A stretch of 64,000 nucleotides of DNA from Eubacteriales bacterium (GCA_030526665.1 JAUNCI010000001.1:132895-196894), one strand, 5' to 3'. Shown: positions 1 through 9,960, numbered from the stretch's first letter. Notes: generated from the letters alone by a model not told the origin. Made by a program: numbers and translations.

Positions 1-1
1 T

Positions 2-391
2 GATTATCTGTTTGTGGATATGCCTCCGGGAACCGGAGATGTTCCGCTTACCGCATTCCAGTCTCTTCCGGTCGATGGAGTTGTAATCGTTACCTCACCA
101 CAGGATCTTGTAAGTATGATTGTCAAAAAAGCGTACAAGATGGCTGAGATGATGAATATTCCTGTTCTTGGTATTGTAGAAAACTACAGCTACGTTAAAT
201 GTCCTGATTGTGGTACAGCAATTAACATCTTTGGTGAGAGTCATATAGATGAAATCGCAGCAGAACTGAAAGTACCTGTTCTTGGAAAAATGCCTATGGA
301 TGCGGATCTGGCAAAAAAAGCCGATTGCGGTGCATTTGCTGCAATCGTCAATGAATATATTGCAGATGCAGAAAAAGTAATGCCACAATAA
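2..391 (+). CDS. Mrp/NBP35-family Fe-S cluster carrier ATPase (3' part only)
   Basis: The reading frame is open from base 2, so this is the C-terminal ~129 residues of a gene that begins before the window. The fragment starts in D-Y-L-F-V-D-M-P-P-G-T-G-D, the switch/Walker B region of the MinD-like Mrp/ApbC P-loop ATPases. It carries the paired cysteines of C-P-D-C-G about 70 residues from the end, which in this family bridge a labile 4Fe-4S cluster at the dimer interface. Family knowledge: these cytosolic proteins carry Fe-S clusters to apo-enzymes. The Walker A motif lies outside the window. purL follows after 37 bases with no terminator between, so the two may be co-transcribed. Assignment to the Mrp family is secure; the client proteins are unknown. 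Confidence 0.9.
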   Translation, partial: DYLFVDMPPGTGDVPLTAFQSLPVDGVVIVTSPQDLVSMIVKKAYKMAEMMNIPVLGIVENYSYVKCPDCGTAINIFGESHIDEIAAELKVPVLGKMPMDADLAKKADCGAFAAIVNEYIADAEKVMPQ

Positions 392-428
392 AACCAGTAT
401 TTCACAAAAGAAAGGAAAAAATCGCTTT

Positions 429-3400
429 ATGGGTAATGTTAGACGTGTATATGTTGAGAAAAAACCTGAGTTTGCTGTACAGGCCAAAGAACTTGCGCAG
501 GAAATCAAAAGCTACCTTGGTATCAAAAGTGTAACCGGCGTCAGAGTATTGATTCGTTATGATGTAGAAAATATCGCTGACGATGTATTTGAAAAAGCAT
601 GTAAAACAGTATTTTCTGAACCACCTGTAGATGATCTCTATCAGGAAAGCTTTGATGTTTCTGAACAGGCAAGTGTATTTTCCGTAGAGTATCTGCCGGG
701 GCAGTTTGACCAGAGAGCAGATTCTGCTGTTCAGTGTGTTCAGTTTTTGAATGAAGAAGCACAGCCGATTATTCACAGTGCCACAACATATGTGATTGAA
801 GGTACGATCACTGATGAAGAATTAAAAGCGATTAAAAACCATTGTATTAACCCGGTTGATTCAAGAGAAACCGGAATGGAAAAACCGGATACTCTGGTAA
901 CGGTATTTGATGATCCGGAAGATGTAAAAGTATTTGATGGCTTCACACAGATGCCGGAAGCAGAATTAAAAGAACTCTACAGTTCACTGAATCTTGCAAT
1001 GACATTCAAAGACTTCCAGCATATTCAGAATTATTTCCTGAAGGATGAAAAACGTGACCCTTCTATGACGGAAATTCGTGTGCTGGATACTTACTGGTCA
1101 GACCATTGTCGTCATACTACATTCTCTACAGAATTAACAGATGTTCAGTTTGATGATGGTGATTATAAAGAGCCAATCGTTTCTACATACCAGCGTTATC
1201 TTGCAGACAGAGAAATTCTGTACAAGGGACGTGATGATAAATTTATCTGTCTGATGGATCTTGCACTTCTGGCAATGAAAAAACTGAAAGCAGAAGGAAA
1301 ACTGCAGGATCAGGAAGAATCCGATGAAATCAATGCCTGCTCAATTGTTGTACCTGTAGATGTAGATGGCGTTGAAGAAGAGTGGCTGATCAATTTCAAA
1401 AATGAAACACATAACCACCCGACCGAAATCGAGCCATTTGGTGGAGCTGCAACATGTCTTGGCGGTGCAATTCGTGATCCGCTTTCAGGCAGAACTTATG
1501 TATATCAGGCAATGCGTGTTACCGGTGCAGCAGACCCGACTGTTTCTGTCAAAGAAACTCTGAAAGGTAAACTTCCACAGAAAAAACTGGTTACAGGAGC
1601 TGCTCACGGATATAGTTCATACGGAAACCAGATTGGTTTGGCAACAGGCTATGTAAAAGAAATTTATCATCCGAATTACGTTGCAAAACGTATGGAAATC
1701 GGTGCAGTACTCGGTGCAGCACCTAGAAGAGCGGTTATTCGTGAAAACTCTGATCCGGGAGATATCATTATTCTTCTTGGCGGTCGTACAGGCCGTGACG
1801 GAATCGGTGGTGCAACCGGATCTTCAAAAGTACATACAGAAGCTTCTATCGAAGTATGCGGTGCTGAAGTACAGAAGGGTAATGCGCCTACAGAGCGTAA
1901 GATTCAGCGTATGTTCCGCCGAGAAGAAGTAAGCTGTATTATTAAAAAATGTAATGACTTTGGTGCAGGCGGTGTGTCTGTAGCAATTGGAGAACTGGCA
2001 GACGGACTTCGTGTTGACCTGGATAAGGTTCCGAAAAAATATGCAGGTCTTGATGGTACAGAAATTGCAATTTCTGAATCTCAGGAACGTATGGCTGTTG
2101 TTGTAGATCCGAAAGATGTTGATAAATTCCTTGGATTTGCAAATGAAGAAAACCTGGAAGCAATTCCGGTTGCCGTTGTAACAGAAGAACCTCGTCTGGT
2201 TCTGGTATGGAGAGGAACAGAAATTGTAAATATTTCCAGAGCCTTCCTTGATACCAACGGGGCACATCAGGAAACAAAAGTAGAAGTAGAAATTCCAAAT
2301 AAAGAAGGAAATATTTTTGCGGAAAAAGCAGAAGTTGCAGATGTAAAAGCAAAATGGCTTGAAACACTTGCAGATTTGAACGTCTGCTCACAGAAAGGAC
2401 TTGTAGAGTGTTTTGATGGTTCCATCGGTGCCGGAAGCGTATTTATGCCTCACGGCGGACAGTACCAGATGACAGAAACACAGTCTATGGTTGCAAAAGT
2501 TCCTGTATTAAATGGCAAAACAGAAACAGTAACAATGATGAGTTATGGTTTTGATCCATACCTGTCATCCTGGAGTCCATATCACGGTGCGGTTTATGCA
2601 GTCGTTGAATCTGTAGCACGTATTGTTGCAACCGGTGGTGATTTCAGTAAAATTCGTTTCACATTCCAGGAATACTTCCGTCGCATGTCAGAAGATCCAA
2701 AGAGATGGAGCCAGCCATTTGCAGCACTTCTCGGTGCTTATGCAGCTCAGCTTGGATTTGGTCTTCCTTCTATTGGCGGTAAAGACAGTATGTCCGGAAC
2801 CTTTAATGATATCGACGTTCCGCCAACGCTGGTTTCTTTTGCCGTTGACGTTGCAAAACTCAAAGATGTTATCACACCTGAATTGAAAAAAGCAGGAAAT
2901 AAACTGGTTTGGATCCGTACACCAAAGGACAAATATGATCTTCCGGATTATGATGCCCTTATGGCAGTTTATACAAAACTTCACGATGATATCCAGAACA
3001 AGAAAGTTGTATCCGCATATGCATTGGATCGTCACGGAATTGCTGCAGCAGTCAGCAAAATGGCATTTGGTAACGCGATGGGCGTTTCAATTTGCACAGA
3101 TCTCGCAGCAGAAGATTTCTTTGCTCCTGGATTCGGAGATATTATCTGTGAAGTTTCCGGTGATGTAGAAGCACTTACTGTTCCTAATACAGTAATCGGT
3201 GAAGTTACCGACAATGCTGCATTTACTTATGGTGATGCACAGATCACACTTGAAGAAGCAGAAACTGCATGGAAAGGTACTTTGGAAAAAGTTTTCCAGA
3301 CAGCATCAAAAGAAAATAAAGAAGGCGAAGTGGAAACAGGTCTTTACAAGGCAGACAGCATTTATATCTGCAAAAATAAAGTTGCAAAACCTCGCGTATT

Positions 3401-4184
3401 TATTCCGGTATTCCCAGGAACAAACTGTGAATATGACAGCACACGTGCATTTGAACGTGCAGGAGCAGAAGTTGATGTAAAGGTATTCAAAAACCTTACA
3501 GCAGAAGATATTCGTGATTCTGTAGAACTGTTTGAAAAATCCATCAGTCAGGCACAGATGATCATGTTCCCGGGTGGATTCTCAGCCGGTGATGAACCGG
3601 ATGGATCCGCAAAATTCTTCGCAACTGCTTTCCAGAATGAAAAAATTAAAGAAGCGGTTATGAAGCTTTTGAACGAAAGAGATGGTCTTGCACTTGGTAT
3701 CTGTAATGGATTCCAGGCTTTGATCAAGCTTGGTCTTGTACCTTATGGTGAAATCTGCGGACAGAAATCCGATTCACCAACACTGACATACAATACCATT
3801 GGCCGTCATATTTCCAAAATGGTATATACAAAAGTTGTCAGCAACAAATCTCCATGGCTGCAGAATGCAGAACTGGGCGGTGTATATTGTAACCCGGCTT
3901 CTCACGGTGAAGGTCGATTTGTTGCAAATACAGAATGGATCAAGAAACTGTTTGAAAACGGACAGGTAGCAACACAGTATGTAACTCCGGATGGAAAACT
4001 TCTCACTGACGAAGAATGGAACATTAATGGTTCTTACTTCAACATTGAAGGTATTACAAGTCCTGACGGCAGAGTACTCGGCAAGATGGCACATAGTGAA
4101 CGTCGTGATACAGGTGTTGCTATGAACATCTATGGTGAACAGGATCTTCAGATCTTTGAATCAGGTGTAAAATACTTCAAATAA
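429..4184 (+). CDS. purL: Phosphoribosylformylglycinamidine synthase (single-chain PurL)
   Basis: This protein of 1251 residues catalyses the ATP- and glutamine-dependent conversion of FGAR to FGAM in purine synthesis. The synthetase half contains N-E-T-H-N-H-P-T-E and G-A-H-G-Y-S-S-Y-G-N-Q-type segments. The C-terminal ~260 residues are a class I glutamine amidotransferase beginning near F-P-G-T-N-C-E-Y-D. Its nucleophile is C1092 in L-G-I-C-N-G-F-Q, and the His/Glu pair is H1159/E1161 in S-H-G-E-G-R-F. It is therefore the large fused form (as in Proteobacteria and many Lachnospiraceae), not the split PurS/PurQ/PurL of Bacillus. It stands alone here; purB and purA lie 49 kb downstream. I see no purine riboswitch in the 37 bases upstream. 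Confidence 0.97.
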   Translation: MGNVRRVYVEKKPEFAVQAKELAQEIKSYLGIKSVTGVRVLIRYDVENIADDVFEKACKTVFSEPPVDDLYQESFDVSEQASVFSVEYLPGQFDQRADSAVQCVQFLNEEAQPIIHSATTYVIEGTITDEELKAIKNHCINPVDSRETGMEKPDTLVTVFDDPEDVKVFDGFTQMPEAELKELYSSLNLAMTFKDFQHIQNYFLKDEKRDPSMTEIRVLDTYWSDHCRHTTFSTELTDVQFDDGDYKEPIVSTYQRYLADREILYKGRDDKFICLMDLALLAMKKLKAEGKLQDQEESDEINACSIVVPVDVDGVEEEWLINFKNETHNHPTEIEPFGGAATCLGGAIRDPLSGRTYVYQAMRVTGAADPTVSVKETLKGKLPQKKLVTGAAHGYSSYGNQIGLATGYVKEIYHPNYVAKRMEIGAVLGAAPRRAVIRENSDPGDIIILLGGRTGRDGIGGATGSSKVHTEASIEVCGAEVQKGNAPTERKIQRMFRREEVSCIIKKCNDFGAGGVSVAIGELADGLRVDLDKVPKKYAGLDGTEIAISESQERMAVVVDPKDVDKFLGFANEENLEAIPVAVVTEEPRLVLVWRGTEIVNISRAFLDTNGAHQETKVEVEIPNKEGNIFAEKAEVADVKAKWLETLADLNVCSQKGLVECFDGSIGAGSVFMPHGGQYQMTETQSMVAKVPVLNGKTETVTMMSYGFDPYLSSWSPYHGAVYAVVESVARIVATGGDFSKIRFTFQEYFRRMSEDPKRWSQPFAALLGAYAAQLGFGLPSIGGKDSMSGTFNDIDVPPTLVSFAVDVAKLKDVITPELKKAGNKLVWIRTPKDKYDLPDYDALMAVYTKLHDDIQNKKVVSAYALDRHGIAAAVSKMAFGNAMGVSICTDLAAEDFFAPGFGDIICEVSGDVEALTVPNTVIGEVTDNAAFTYGDAQITLEEAETAWKGTLEKVFQTASKENKEGEVETGLYKADSIYICKNKVAKPRVFIPVFPGTNCEYDSTRAFERAGAEVDVKVFKNLTAEDIRDSVELFEKSISQAQMIMFPGGFSAGDEPDGSAKFFATAFQNEKIKEAVMKLLNERDGLALGICNGFQALIKLGLVPYGEICGQKSDSPTLTYNTIGRHISKMVYTKVVSNKSPWLQNAELGGVYCNPASHGEGRFVANTEWIKKLFENGQVATQYVTPDGKLLTDEEWNINGSYFNIEGITSPDGRVLGKMAHSERRDTGVAMNIYGEQDLQIFESGVKYFK

Positions 4185-4212
4185 TATAGTACTTAAAAAA
4201 GGTATTCTTATC

Positions 4213-4245
4213 ACGGCCCGTCACAAAAATGGCGGGCCGTATTTA
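4213..4245 (+). terminator. Hairpin downstream of purL
   Basis: An 8-bp GC-rich stem (ACGGCCCG paired with CGGGCCGT) closes a 12-base loop about 30 bases after the purL stop. The following tract is ATTTATATAA, so the U-run is poor. It is a probable intrinsic terminator. Confidence 0.65.
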
Positions 4246-4326
4246 TATAATAGAATCCTTCATTTCTGATCGCAGGTTAGGGTTAAAAAATTATTTCAAA
4301 AAAAATTAAAAAAATAAAAAAACTTG

Positions 4327-4356
4327 TTGACAAATGTATATGGTTAAGTGTATACT
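4327..4356 (+). promoter_or_regulatory. SigA-type promoter of the tRNA pair
   Basis: TTGACA at 4327-4332 and TATACT at 4351-4356 are separated by 18 bases. This is a near-consensus vegetative promoter placing the start about 35-40 bases upstream of tRNA-Val, as expected for a stable-RNA operon. Confidence 0.8.
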
Positions 4357-4399
4357 AACGAAGTCGGTTGAGAGAACACCTCTTAATCACACCGAATAT

Positions 4400-4472
4400 G
4401 GGGTCTTAGCTCAGCTGGGAGAGCATCTGCCTTACAAGCAGAGGGTCACAGGTTCGAGCCCTGTAGGCCCCA
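4400..4472 (+). tRNA. tRNA-Val (anticodon UAC)
   Basis: The sequence folds as a 73-base cloverleaf. The acceptor stem GGGGTCT pairs with AGGCCCC, the D-arm holds AGCTCAGCTGGGAGAG, the anticodon stem TCTGC/GCAGA closes loop CTTACAA with anticodon TAC at 4433-4435, and the T-arm contains GGTTCGAGCC. The discriminator base is A. The 3' CCA is not encoded. Confidence 0.97.
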
Positions 4473-4488
4473 TAATTTAAATAAATAT

Positions 4489-4562
4489 GGCGAGATAGCT
4501 CAGTTGGCTAGAGCACACGGTTCATACCCGTGGTGTCGAGGGTTCGAATCCCCCTCTCGCTA
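4489..4562 (+). tRNA. tRNA-Met, elongator type (anticodon CAU)
   Basis: This 74-base cloverleaf has acceptor GGCGAGA/TCTCGCT with a G1-U72 wobble, the D-arm AGCTCAGTTGGCTAGAGC, anticodon loop TTCATAC with CAT, and T-loop GTTCGAATC. The G1-U72 pair and the absence of a three-G-C anticodon stem match the elongator tRNA-Met of Firmicutes rather than the initiator. A tRNA-Ile2, whose CAU is modified to lysidine, is less likely but cannot be excluded without comparison. CCA is not encoded. Confidence 0.9.
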
Positions 4563-4567
4563 CTAGA

Positions 4568-4599
4568 AACCTTCGATATTGTATCGAAGGTTTTTTTTT
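4568..4599 (+). terminator. Intrinsic terminator of the tRNA operon
   Basis: A perfect 11-bp stem (AACCTTCGATA / TATCGAAGGTT) around a TTG loop runs directly into nine T residues. It lies six bases after tRNA-Met. Confidence 0.95.
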
Positions 4600-4664
4600 G
4601 ACATACATGCAAAGAGAACGTCAAGTGGAAGTTCTTTTGTTACGATAGAGAAAGGATCTGCGAA

Positions 4665-6653
4665 ATGAAAACATCATCAAACCATATTATTGCTTTTCTA
4701 TTATCATTCTGGATTTCGGTTTTATTTGCCTTGGCAGGATTAAAGGTACCGGCAATCAATCAGGCACTTGCATCTCATGGTAATCAGAATTTATTGCTAT
4801 ATGGATCGTTTATCATTGTATTCTGTGTTTTATTTTTCTGTTCCTATGGAGTATTGAACAGATTTCGAAAGAAAACAGATAAACAGGGGTCTATATTGGG
4901 CTATCTGACGATGGTAATCAATCTGATTTTCGCTATTTGGTTTCTTCTTGTTATGATGCGTGATGAGGGAATGATTTTCGGTGGCGTTTCAGATCGTTAT
5001 GCATGGCATAAGCTTCCTGCCTGGCTTGTTTTATTTTGTCTGGTATGTCTGATCTGGCTTTTTCTGATTTATGTCAGAAATGCAGAAATAAAAAAATCTG
5101 CTCTTGCACCATTTATTTTATATGCAATGCTTGGTGTGCTGAATCTGTATACTTTTTATACACCGGCAATTTTTAAGACCGGAGAGTCGAATCGTCTTCA
5201 TACCAATGCATATTTCAACTCTATCTATACTGCTTTGCACGGCAGTCCGTATTCAGATACCGTTGCGAGTATTTACGGACATTACGGGATTTTATATCGC
5301 CTGCCTCTGAAAATTCTGGGTGGGGATTTTATTGATTTCATTCTGCTGAATGCACTGCTTTTGGCTCTTACCCAGGTACTGATGTGTCTGGCATTGCATA
5401 TGATGGTAGAAAACAACATCCTTCGCATCATTGGTGCGGTTGCAATGTCATTCCCAACATTGACTATGAGAGGCGGCTATTATTGGCAGCTGTGGCCGCA
5501 TCGAGTTCTCTTTATGAGCATTTCGATTTTCTTCATGGCTTTGATTGTCCGTTTCCGAAAATCAAACAGATGGATGATGCTGCTTAGTTATTTCATTAGC
5601 CTCCTGGCCATTTTGTGGAATACGGAATCGGGTATTTTTTGTGCACTTGGATTTGCAGCATTCTGGATATTGCGTGATCTTTGTGAGAAAAAATGGACAG
5701 TACGCAAAGTGCTGGGAACTTTTGTCATTCATTTGGCAGCTGTGATTTTATCATTTATGGGAGCATGGGGAGTTGTAAATGCATATAATTTGCTTCATGG
5801 AGGTACGGTCAACTCAATCAAAACATTTTTGTTTCCGCTGCTTACAAGTGAATATGTAACAGATCTTTTGCGTATTGAACTTACGACATTCCCAAGTGCA
5901 TACATGACGATGTTACTGCTGTTATGCATCGGTCTTGCCTGGGGAATTTCCAGAATGATTATTTTTGTCAAAAATCATTCCTATAGCCTGGTTAATTTAA
6001 ATCGTGCCTATTTTGTATTTGGTGTTTCAGTGCTGACATTGGGGCAGATTTCCTATTATATGAATCGTGCAACCTATCATAATCTGGACATCGGACATCT
6101 TCCTTCGATGCTTCTGATGTGTATGGCAGCTCAATCCGGATGGAATATGGTGAAAACATTCCGTGTGAAAAAATGGAAAAACTATACAACCGGTCAGCTG
6201 TATCATGGATTGTTGAGCGTTGTAAATAGCTGCGTAATTTTTGTAGTATTTGTCGGAACCGTAATTCAGTATGGATTTAATGTGGATTACAAGAAAATTT
6301 TTCATGATCGACAGGGAATTGTAGATTTTGCAGCGCATATTGCCGCAAACATTCCGGAAAATACATATGGATTTGGAATAGGTGTTCCGGAAATATATGC
6401 AATGCTTCGGTGGGATACACAGATTTATACCTCTGATTTTCCGGATGCCTCTGTATATCCGCCTATGACGGATTACATCATAGATGATATGAAAGAAAGA
6501 CGGCCGGAAGGTGTATTGGTTGGAGAAGGTACACTGCGCAGAATGGTGAAATTTTCATCCGATCAGAATGCGTGGTTCGAAGAAAACTATACTTTGGATC
6601 AGACCTTTGAATTTGAAGGTGCGGTTCTTGAATACTATGTTCTAAATGAATAA
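4665..6653 (+). CDS. Polytopic membrane protein, GT-C glycosyltransferase-like
   Basis: I do not recognise a specific family for this protein of 662 residues. It has roughly twelve hydrophobic segments spread over residues 10-540. Its last ~110 residues are soluble and begin at a segment with N-I-P-E-N-T-Y-G. An early loop reads S-I-Y-T-A-L-H-G-S-P-Y, followed by I-Y-G-H-Y-G-I-L-Y. This resembles the first-loop Y-G-P motifs of GT-C integral-membrane glycosyltransferases and O-antigen/teichoic-acid mannosyltransferase-like proteins that use lipid-linked sugar donors. That is inference from architecture only. AGAAAGGA lies about 10 bases before the ATG. It is monocistronic, with terminators on both sides. 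Confidence 0.6.
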   Translation: MKTSSNHIIAFLLSFWISVLFALAGLKVPAINQALASHGNQNLLLYGSFIIVFCVLFFCSYGVLNRFRKKTDKQGSILGYLTMVINLIFAIWFLLVMMRDEGMIFGGVSDRYAWHKLPAWLVLFCLVCLIWLFLIYVRNAEIKKSALAPFILYAMLGVLNLYTFYTPAIFKTGESNRLHTNAYFNSIYTALHGSPYSDTVASIYGHYGILYRLPLKILGGDFIDFILLNALLLALTQVLMCLALHMMVENNILRIIGAVAMSFPTLTMRGGYYWQLWPHRVLFMSISIFFMALIVRFRKSNRWMMLLSYFISLLAILWNTESGIFCALGFAAFWILRDLCEKKWTVRKVLGTFVIHLAAVILSFMGAWGVVNAYNLLHGGTVNSIKTFLFPLLTSEYVTDLLRIELTTFPSAYMTMLLLLCIGLAWGISRMIIFVKNHSYSLVNLNRAYFVFGVSVLTLGQISYYMNRATYHNLDIGHLPSMLLMCMAAQSGWNMVKTFRVKKWKNYTTGQLYHGLLSVVNSCVIFVVFVGTVIQYGFNVDYKKIFHDRQGIVDFAAHIAANIPENTYGFGIGVPEIYAMLRWDTQIYTSDFPDASVYPPMTDYIIDDMKERRPEGVLVGEGTLRRMVKFSSDQNAWFEENYTLDQTFEFEGAVLEYYVLNE

Positions 6654-6697
6654 AGCAAAGATATATTATAAAAAATTACTAAAAAATCAATAAAATG

Positions 6698-6744
6698 AAA
6701 AACAGGAATAAAAGTTGACATTGACTTTTATTTCTGTTTTTTTT
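6698..6744 (+). terminator. Long terminator hairpin overlapping the next promoter
   Basis: An 18-bp stem (6698-6715 with 6724-6741, one G-U pair) closes an 8-base loop TGACATTG. It ends in a run of T residues 45 bases after the membrane-protein gene. The loop and 3' arm contain the -35 hexamer of the next transcription unit. Confidence 0.85.
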
Positions 6745-6749
6745 ATGAT
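6721..6749 (+). promoter_or_regulatory. Promoter of the lipid kinase gene
   Basis: TTGACT at 6721-6726 and TATGAT at 6744-6749 have a 17-base spacer. A second TTGACA sits directly upstream at 6715-6720 but is too far from the -10. The -35 lies inside the preceding terminator. Confidence 0.6.
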
Positions 6750-6837
6750 ACTAAAGAGTTATATGAAAGTAAGTACCAATGAAGGTATTGAATAACTATA
6801 AAAGTATCAAAACTGGCACATAGGAGGAAATACGATA

Positions 6838-7734
6838 ATGGAAAAGAAAATGTTGTTCATATTTAATCCCAAAGCCGGGAAAGGAAAGATAAAAAATCAT
6901 CTGTCCAATATTATTGATATCTTTAATAAAGGCGGGTATGAAGTGATCGTTCGCGCAACACAGGGGCCGCGAGACGCATATGAGCAGGCGGTTAAATACG
7001 CTGCACAGGTGGATCTGATCGTTTGCTGCGGAGGCGATGGAACTCTGGATGAAGTTGTGACCGGTATGATGCATGTGGAAGATGATACACCGATCGGTTA
7101 TCTTCCGGCAGGAAGTACCAACGATTTTGCCAATAGTTTGTTTCTGCCAAAAAATCTGGAAGATGCAGCCAGGAATGTCATGGAAGAGGTTCCATATCGC
7201 TGCGATATCGGAAGATTTAATGATGGAACGTTTGCGTATGTTGCTGCGTTTGGTCTTTTTACCGAGGTGTCTTATGCAACAGATCAGGATCTGAAAAATC
7301 TGCTTGGCCATTTGGCATATGTCATTGAAGGAATCAGGAGTCTGGCCGATATTCGCACCTATCATGCAAAGGTGACTTCCGAAGAAGTAAAACTGGAAGG
7401 TGATTTTATCTATTGTATGGTCAGCAATTCTCGTTCTGTAGGCGGATTTAAAGGAATTACAGGAAAAGATGTGGATATGAATGACGGTGTTTTTGAAGTG
7501 ACACTGGTGCAGGCTCCCAAAAATGTATTGGAATTGCAGGGAATTATCAGCACGCTGATTAGTGGTACGGCACATTCGGAACTGGTTCATATTTTTAAAA
7601 GTTCAAAAGTCATTTTTGAGTCGGAAGTCGGCATTCCATGGACTTTGGATGGTGAATTCGGCGGTGAAGAAACCTATGTTGAGATTGAGAATAGAAAGCA
7701 GGCACTGCAGATGTATTTGAAGAGCACAAAGTAA
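6838..7734 (+). CDS. Diacylglycerol/lipid kinase family protein (DagK/YegS-like)
   Basis: This protein of 298 residues belongs to the diacylglycerol-kinase catalytic family that phosphorylates membrane lipids such as diacylglycerol or undecaprenol. The N-terminus has the F-N-P-K-A-G-K-G nucleotide-binding segment. The signature G-G-D-G-T-L-D-E-V is at residues ~64-72, followed by L-P-A-G-S-T-N-D-F-A. The C-terminal part has the beta-sandwich features D-M-N-D-G-V-F-E and the W-T-L-D-G-E motif. A strong TAGGAGG lies 9 bases before the ATG. Length is normal for the family (~300). The lipid substrate cannot be read from sequence. It is probably a single-gene unit or runs on into the glutamine synthetase gene 97 bases downstream, because no clear terminator lies between. 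Confidence 0.9.
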   Translation: MEKKMLFIFNPKAGKGKIKNHLSNIIDIFNKGGYEVIVRATQGPRDAYEQAVKYAAQVDLIVCCGGDGTLDEVVTGMMHVEDDTPIGYLPAGSTNDFANSLFLPKNLEDAARNVMEEVPYRCDIGRFNDGTFAYVAAFGLFTEVSYATDQDLKNLLGHLAYVIEGIRSLADIRTYHAKVTSEEVKLEGDFIYCMVSNSRSVGGFKGITGKDVDMNDGVFEVTLVQAPKNVLELQGIISTLISGTAHSELVHIFKSSKVIFESEVGIPWTLDGEFGGEETYVEIENRKQALQMYLKSTK

Positions 7735-7830
7735 AATGACTGAAAGATGGCTTTTACTGTGAAGTTTTTCGATGCAGGCAGCAGGTAACAAACAGGACAT
7801 TATGAAATAATTGTATAGCGAGGATAAAAA

Positions 7831-9945
7831 ATGAGCGAGTATATAAACGTAACGGATACTTTTGGTTGTGATGTGTTTAACGATTCGGTTATGCAGGAAC
7901 GCCTTCCAAAGAAAGTATACAAAGAGCTGAAACGTACCATTGAAGAGGGTGCAGATCTCACGATGGAGATCGCAGATGTTGTTGCACATGAAATGAAAGA
8001 GTGGGCAATCGAAAAAGGCGCAACACATTATACGCACTGGTTCCAGCCATTGACAGGCGTTACCGCGGAAAAACATGATGCGTTTATTACCGCACCTATG
8101 GAAAACGGAAAAGTACTGATGTCTTTTTCCGGTAAGGAACTGATCAAAGGTGAACCGGATGCATCTTCATTTCCATCCGGTGGTCTTCGTGCAACATTTG
8201 AGGCACGAGGATATACTACATGGGATTGTACTTCACCGGCATTTGTTCGTCATGATGAGGGAGGCTGTACGCTTTGTATTCCAACAGCATTTTGTTCCTA
8301 TACAGGAGAGGCACTGGATCAGAAAACACCATTGCTCCGTTCTATGCAGGCGATTAACGTACAGGCAGTCCGTTTATTGAGACTTCTGGGAAATACAACA
8401 TCTAAAAAAGTAATTCCTTCAGTTGGTGCAGAACAGGAATATTTCCTCATAGACCGTGAAAAATGGCAGCAGAGAAAAGACCTGATCTACACAGGAAGAA
8501 CTTTATTTGGAGCGATGCCGCCGAAAGGTCAGGAAATGGACGACCATTATTTTGGAACCATTCGTCAGCGTATCGCCCGCTATATGAAAGAAGTGAACGA
8601 AGAATGCTGGAAGTTGGGCGTTACCGCAAAAACACAGCATAATGAGGTTGCACCTGCACAGCATGAACTGGCACCGATCTATGCACCGGTCAATATGGCT
8701 GCAGATCAGAACCAGCTCATGATGAGAATCCTCAAAAGAGTGGCACATCGTCATGGTATGTATTGTCTGCTTCATGAAAAACCATTTGCAGGATTGAATG
8801 GATCCGGTAAACACAATAACTGGTCACTGACAACGGATGATGGAATCAATCTTTTGGATCCGGGAAAACATCCACATGAAAATGTGCAGTTTCTGCTTGT
8901 TTTGACCTGTATTTTAAAAGCAGTAGATGAGCATGCAGATCTTTTACGTGAATCCGCTGCAAATGTCGGAAATGATGAACGACTTGGCGGTCAGGAAGCT
9001 CCGCCTGCAATTATCTCCGTATTCCTCGGAGAACAGCTGGAGGATGTACTGGAGCAGCTGATCAATACAGGAACAGCTACACATAGTATCAAAGGTGAAA
9101 TCCTGGATACCGGTGTAAAAACACTTCCGGATTTCAGAAAAGATGCGACGGACCGTAACCGTACCTCGCCATTTGCTTTTACAGGCAATAAATTTGAATT
9201 CCGTATGGTTGGATCAAAGGATTCCATTTCCGAATGTAATGTCGTATTGAATACCATTGCAGCGGAAGTGTTCCGTGATACCTGCGATCGTCTGGAAAAA
9301 GCAGATGATGTCATGGCGGAAGTTCAAAATATCATCAAAGAATACGCAACACAGCATCAGCGTATTGTCTTTAATGGAAACGGATATTCAAAAGAGTGGG
9401 AAGAAGAGGCAAAACGCCGCGGCCTTCCGAATCTTTCTTCTATGGTAGAGGCAATACCGGCTCTGACCACAGAGAAAGCAGTACGACTTTTTGAATCATT
9501 TGGTGTATTTACAAGAGCGGAGCTGGAGTCTCGTGCAGAAATTCAGTATGAAATTTATGCAAAAGAAATCAATATTGAAGCGCGTGTAATGATTGATATG
9601 GCAACAAAACAAATCATTCCGGCTGTTATCCGATATACAACTGTTCTTGCAAACTCCATTAATACAGTAAAGGCAGCAGGGGATATTGATGTGAGCGTGC
9701 AGATGGAACTTTTGAAAAAAACAAGTGATTATCTGCATCAGACAAACGTAGCCATGAGTAAACTGAAGGAACTGGTGGGACAGATTCAGACGCAGGAAGA
9801 GGGACAAAAGAGAGCTTGTTTCTGCCGTGAACAGGTTGTTCCGGTAATGAAAGCGCTTCGCCGTCCTGTAGATGAACTGGAGATGCTGGTTGACAAAGAA
9901 ATGTGGCCAATGCCATCTTATGGTGATCTGGTATTTGAAGTTTAA
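7831..9945 (+). CDS. glnN: Glutamine synthetase type III
   Basis: At 704 residues this matches the long GSIII form (~700) rather than GSI (~440). GSIII makes glutamine from glutamate, ammonia and ATP. Recognisable segments include [32 protein letters not shown], the [13 protein letters not shown] metal/substrate region, and [11 protein letters not shown]. The enzyme is cytosolic. The gene ends with its own terminator. I see no glnR-type gene or glnA riboswitch beside it; its regulation is not evident. Confidence 0.96.
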   Translation: MSEYINVTDTFGCDVFNDSVMQERLPKKVYKELKRTIEEGADLTMEIADVVAHEMKEWAIEKGATHYTHWFQPLTGVTAEKHDAFITAPMENGKVLMSFSGKELIKGEPDASSFPSGGLRATFEARGYTTWDCTSPAFVRHDEGGCTLCIPTAFCSYTGEALDQKTPLLRSMQAINVQAVRLLRLLGNTTSKKVIPSVGAEQEYFLIDREKWQQRKDLIYTGRTLFGAMPPKGQEMDDHYFGTIRQRIARYMKEVNEECWKLGVTAKTQHNEVAPAQHELAPIYAPVNMAADQNQLMMRILKRVAHRHGMYCLLHEKPFAGLNGSGKHNNWSLTTDDGINLLDPGKHPHENVQFLLVLTCILKAVDEHADLLRESAANVGNDERLGGQEAPPAIISVFLGEQLEDVLEQLINTGTATHSIKGEILDTGVKTLPDFRKDATDRNRTSPFAFTGNKFEFRMVGSKDSISECNVVLNTIAAEVFRDTCDRLEKADDVMAEVQNIIKEYATQHQRIVFNGNGYSKEWEEEAKRRGLPNLSSMVEAIPALTTEKAVRLFESFGVFTRAELESRAEIQYEIYAKEINIEARVMIDMATKQIIPAVIRYTTVLANSINTVKAAGDIDVSVQMELLKKTSDYLHQTNVAMSKLKELVGQIQTQEEGQKRACFCREQVVPVMKALRRPVDELEMLVDKEMWPMPSYGDLVFEV

Positions 9946-9960
9946 TATATTTACAATATT

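Noticed and set aside
53..428. Purine (PurR/PRPP or guanine) riboswitch or attenuator ahead of purL
   Set aside because: Only 37 bases separate the Mrp gene from purL and they contain no fold or conserved riboswitch core; the purB leader also shows none.
4598..4603. TTGACA just after the tRNA terminator as promoter of the membrane-protein gene
   Set aside because: No -10 hexamer lies 16-18 bases downstream; the nearest A/T-rich candidate is about 37 bases away.
6796..7590. 264-codon open frame on the minus strand
   Set aside because: It is antisense to the lipid kinase gene, His/Cys/Phe-rich in the way typical of antisense frames here, with no ribosome site or family resemblance.
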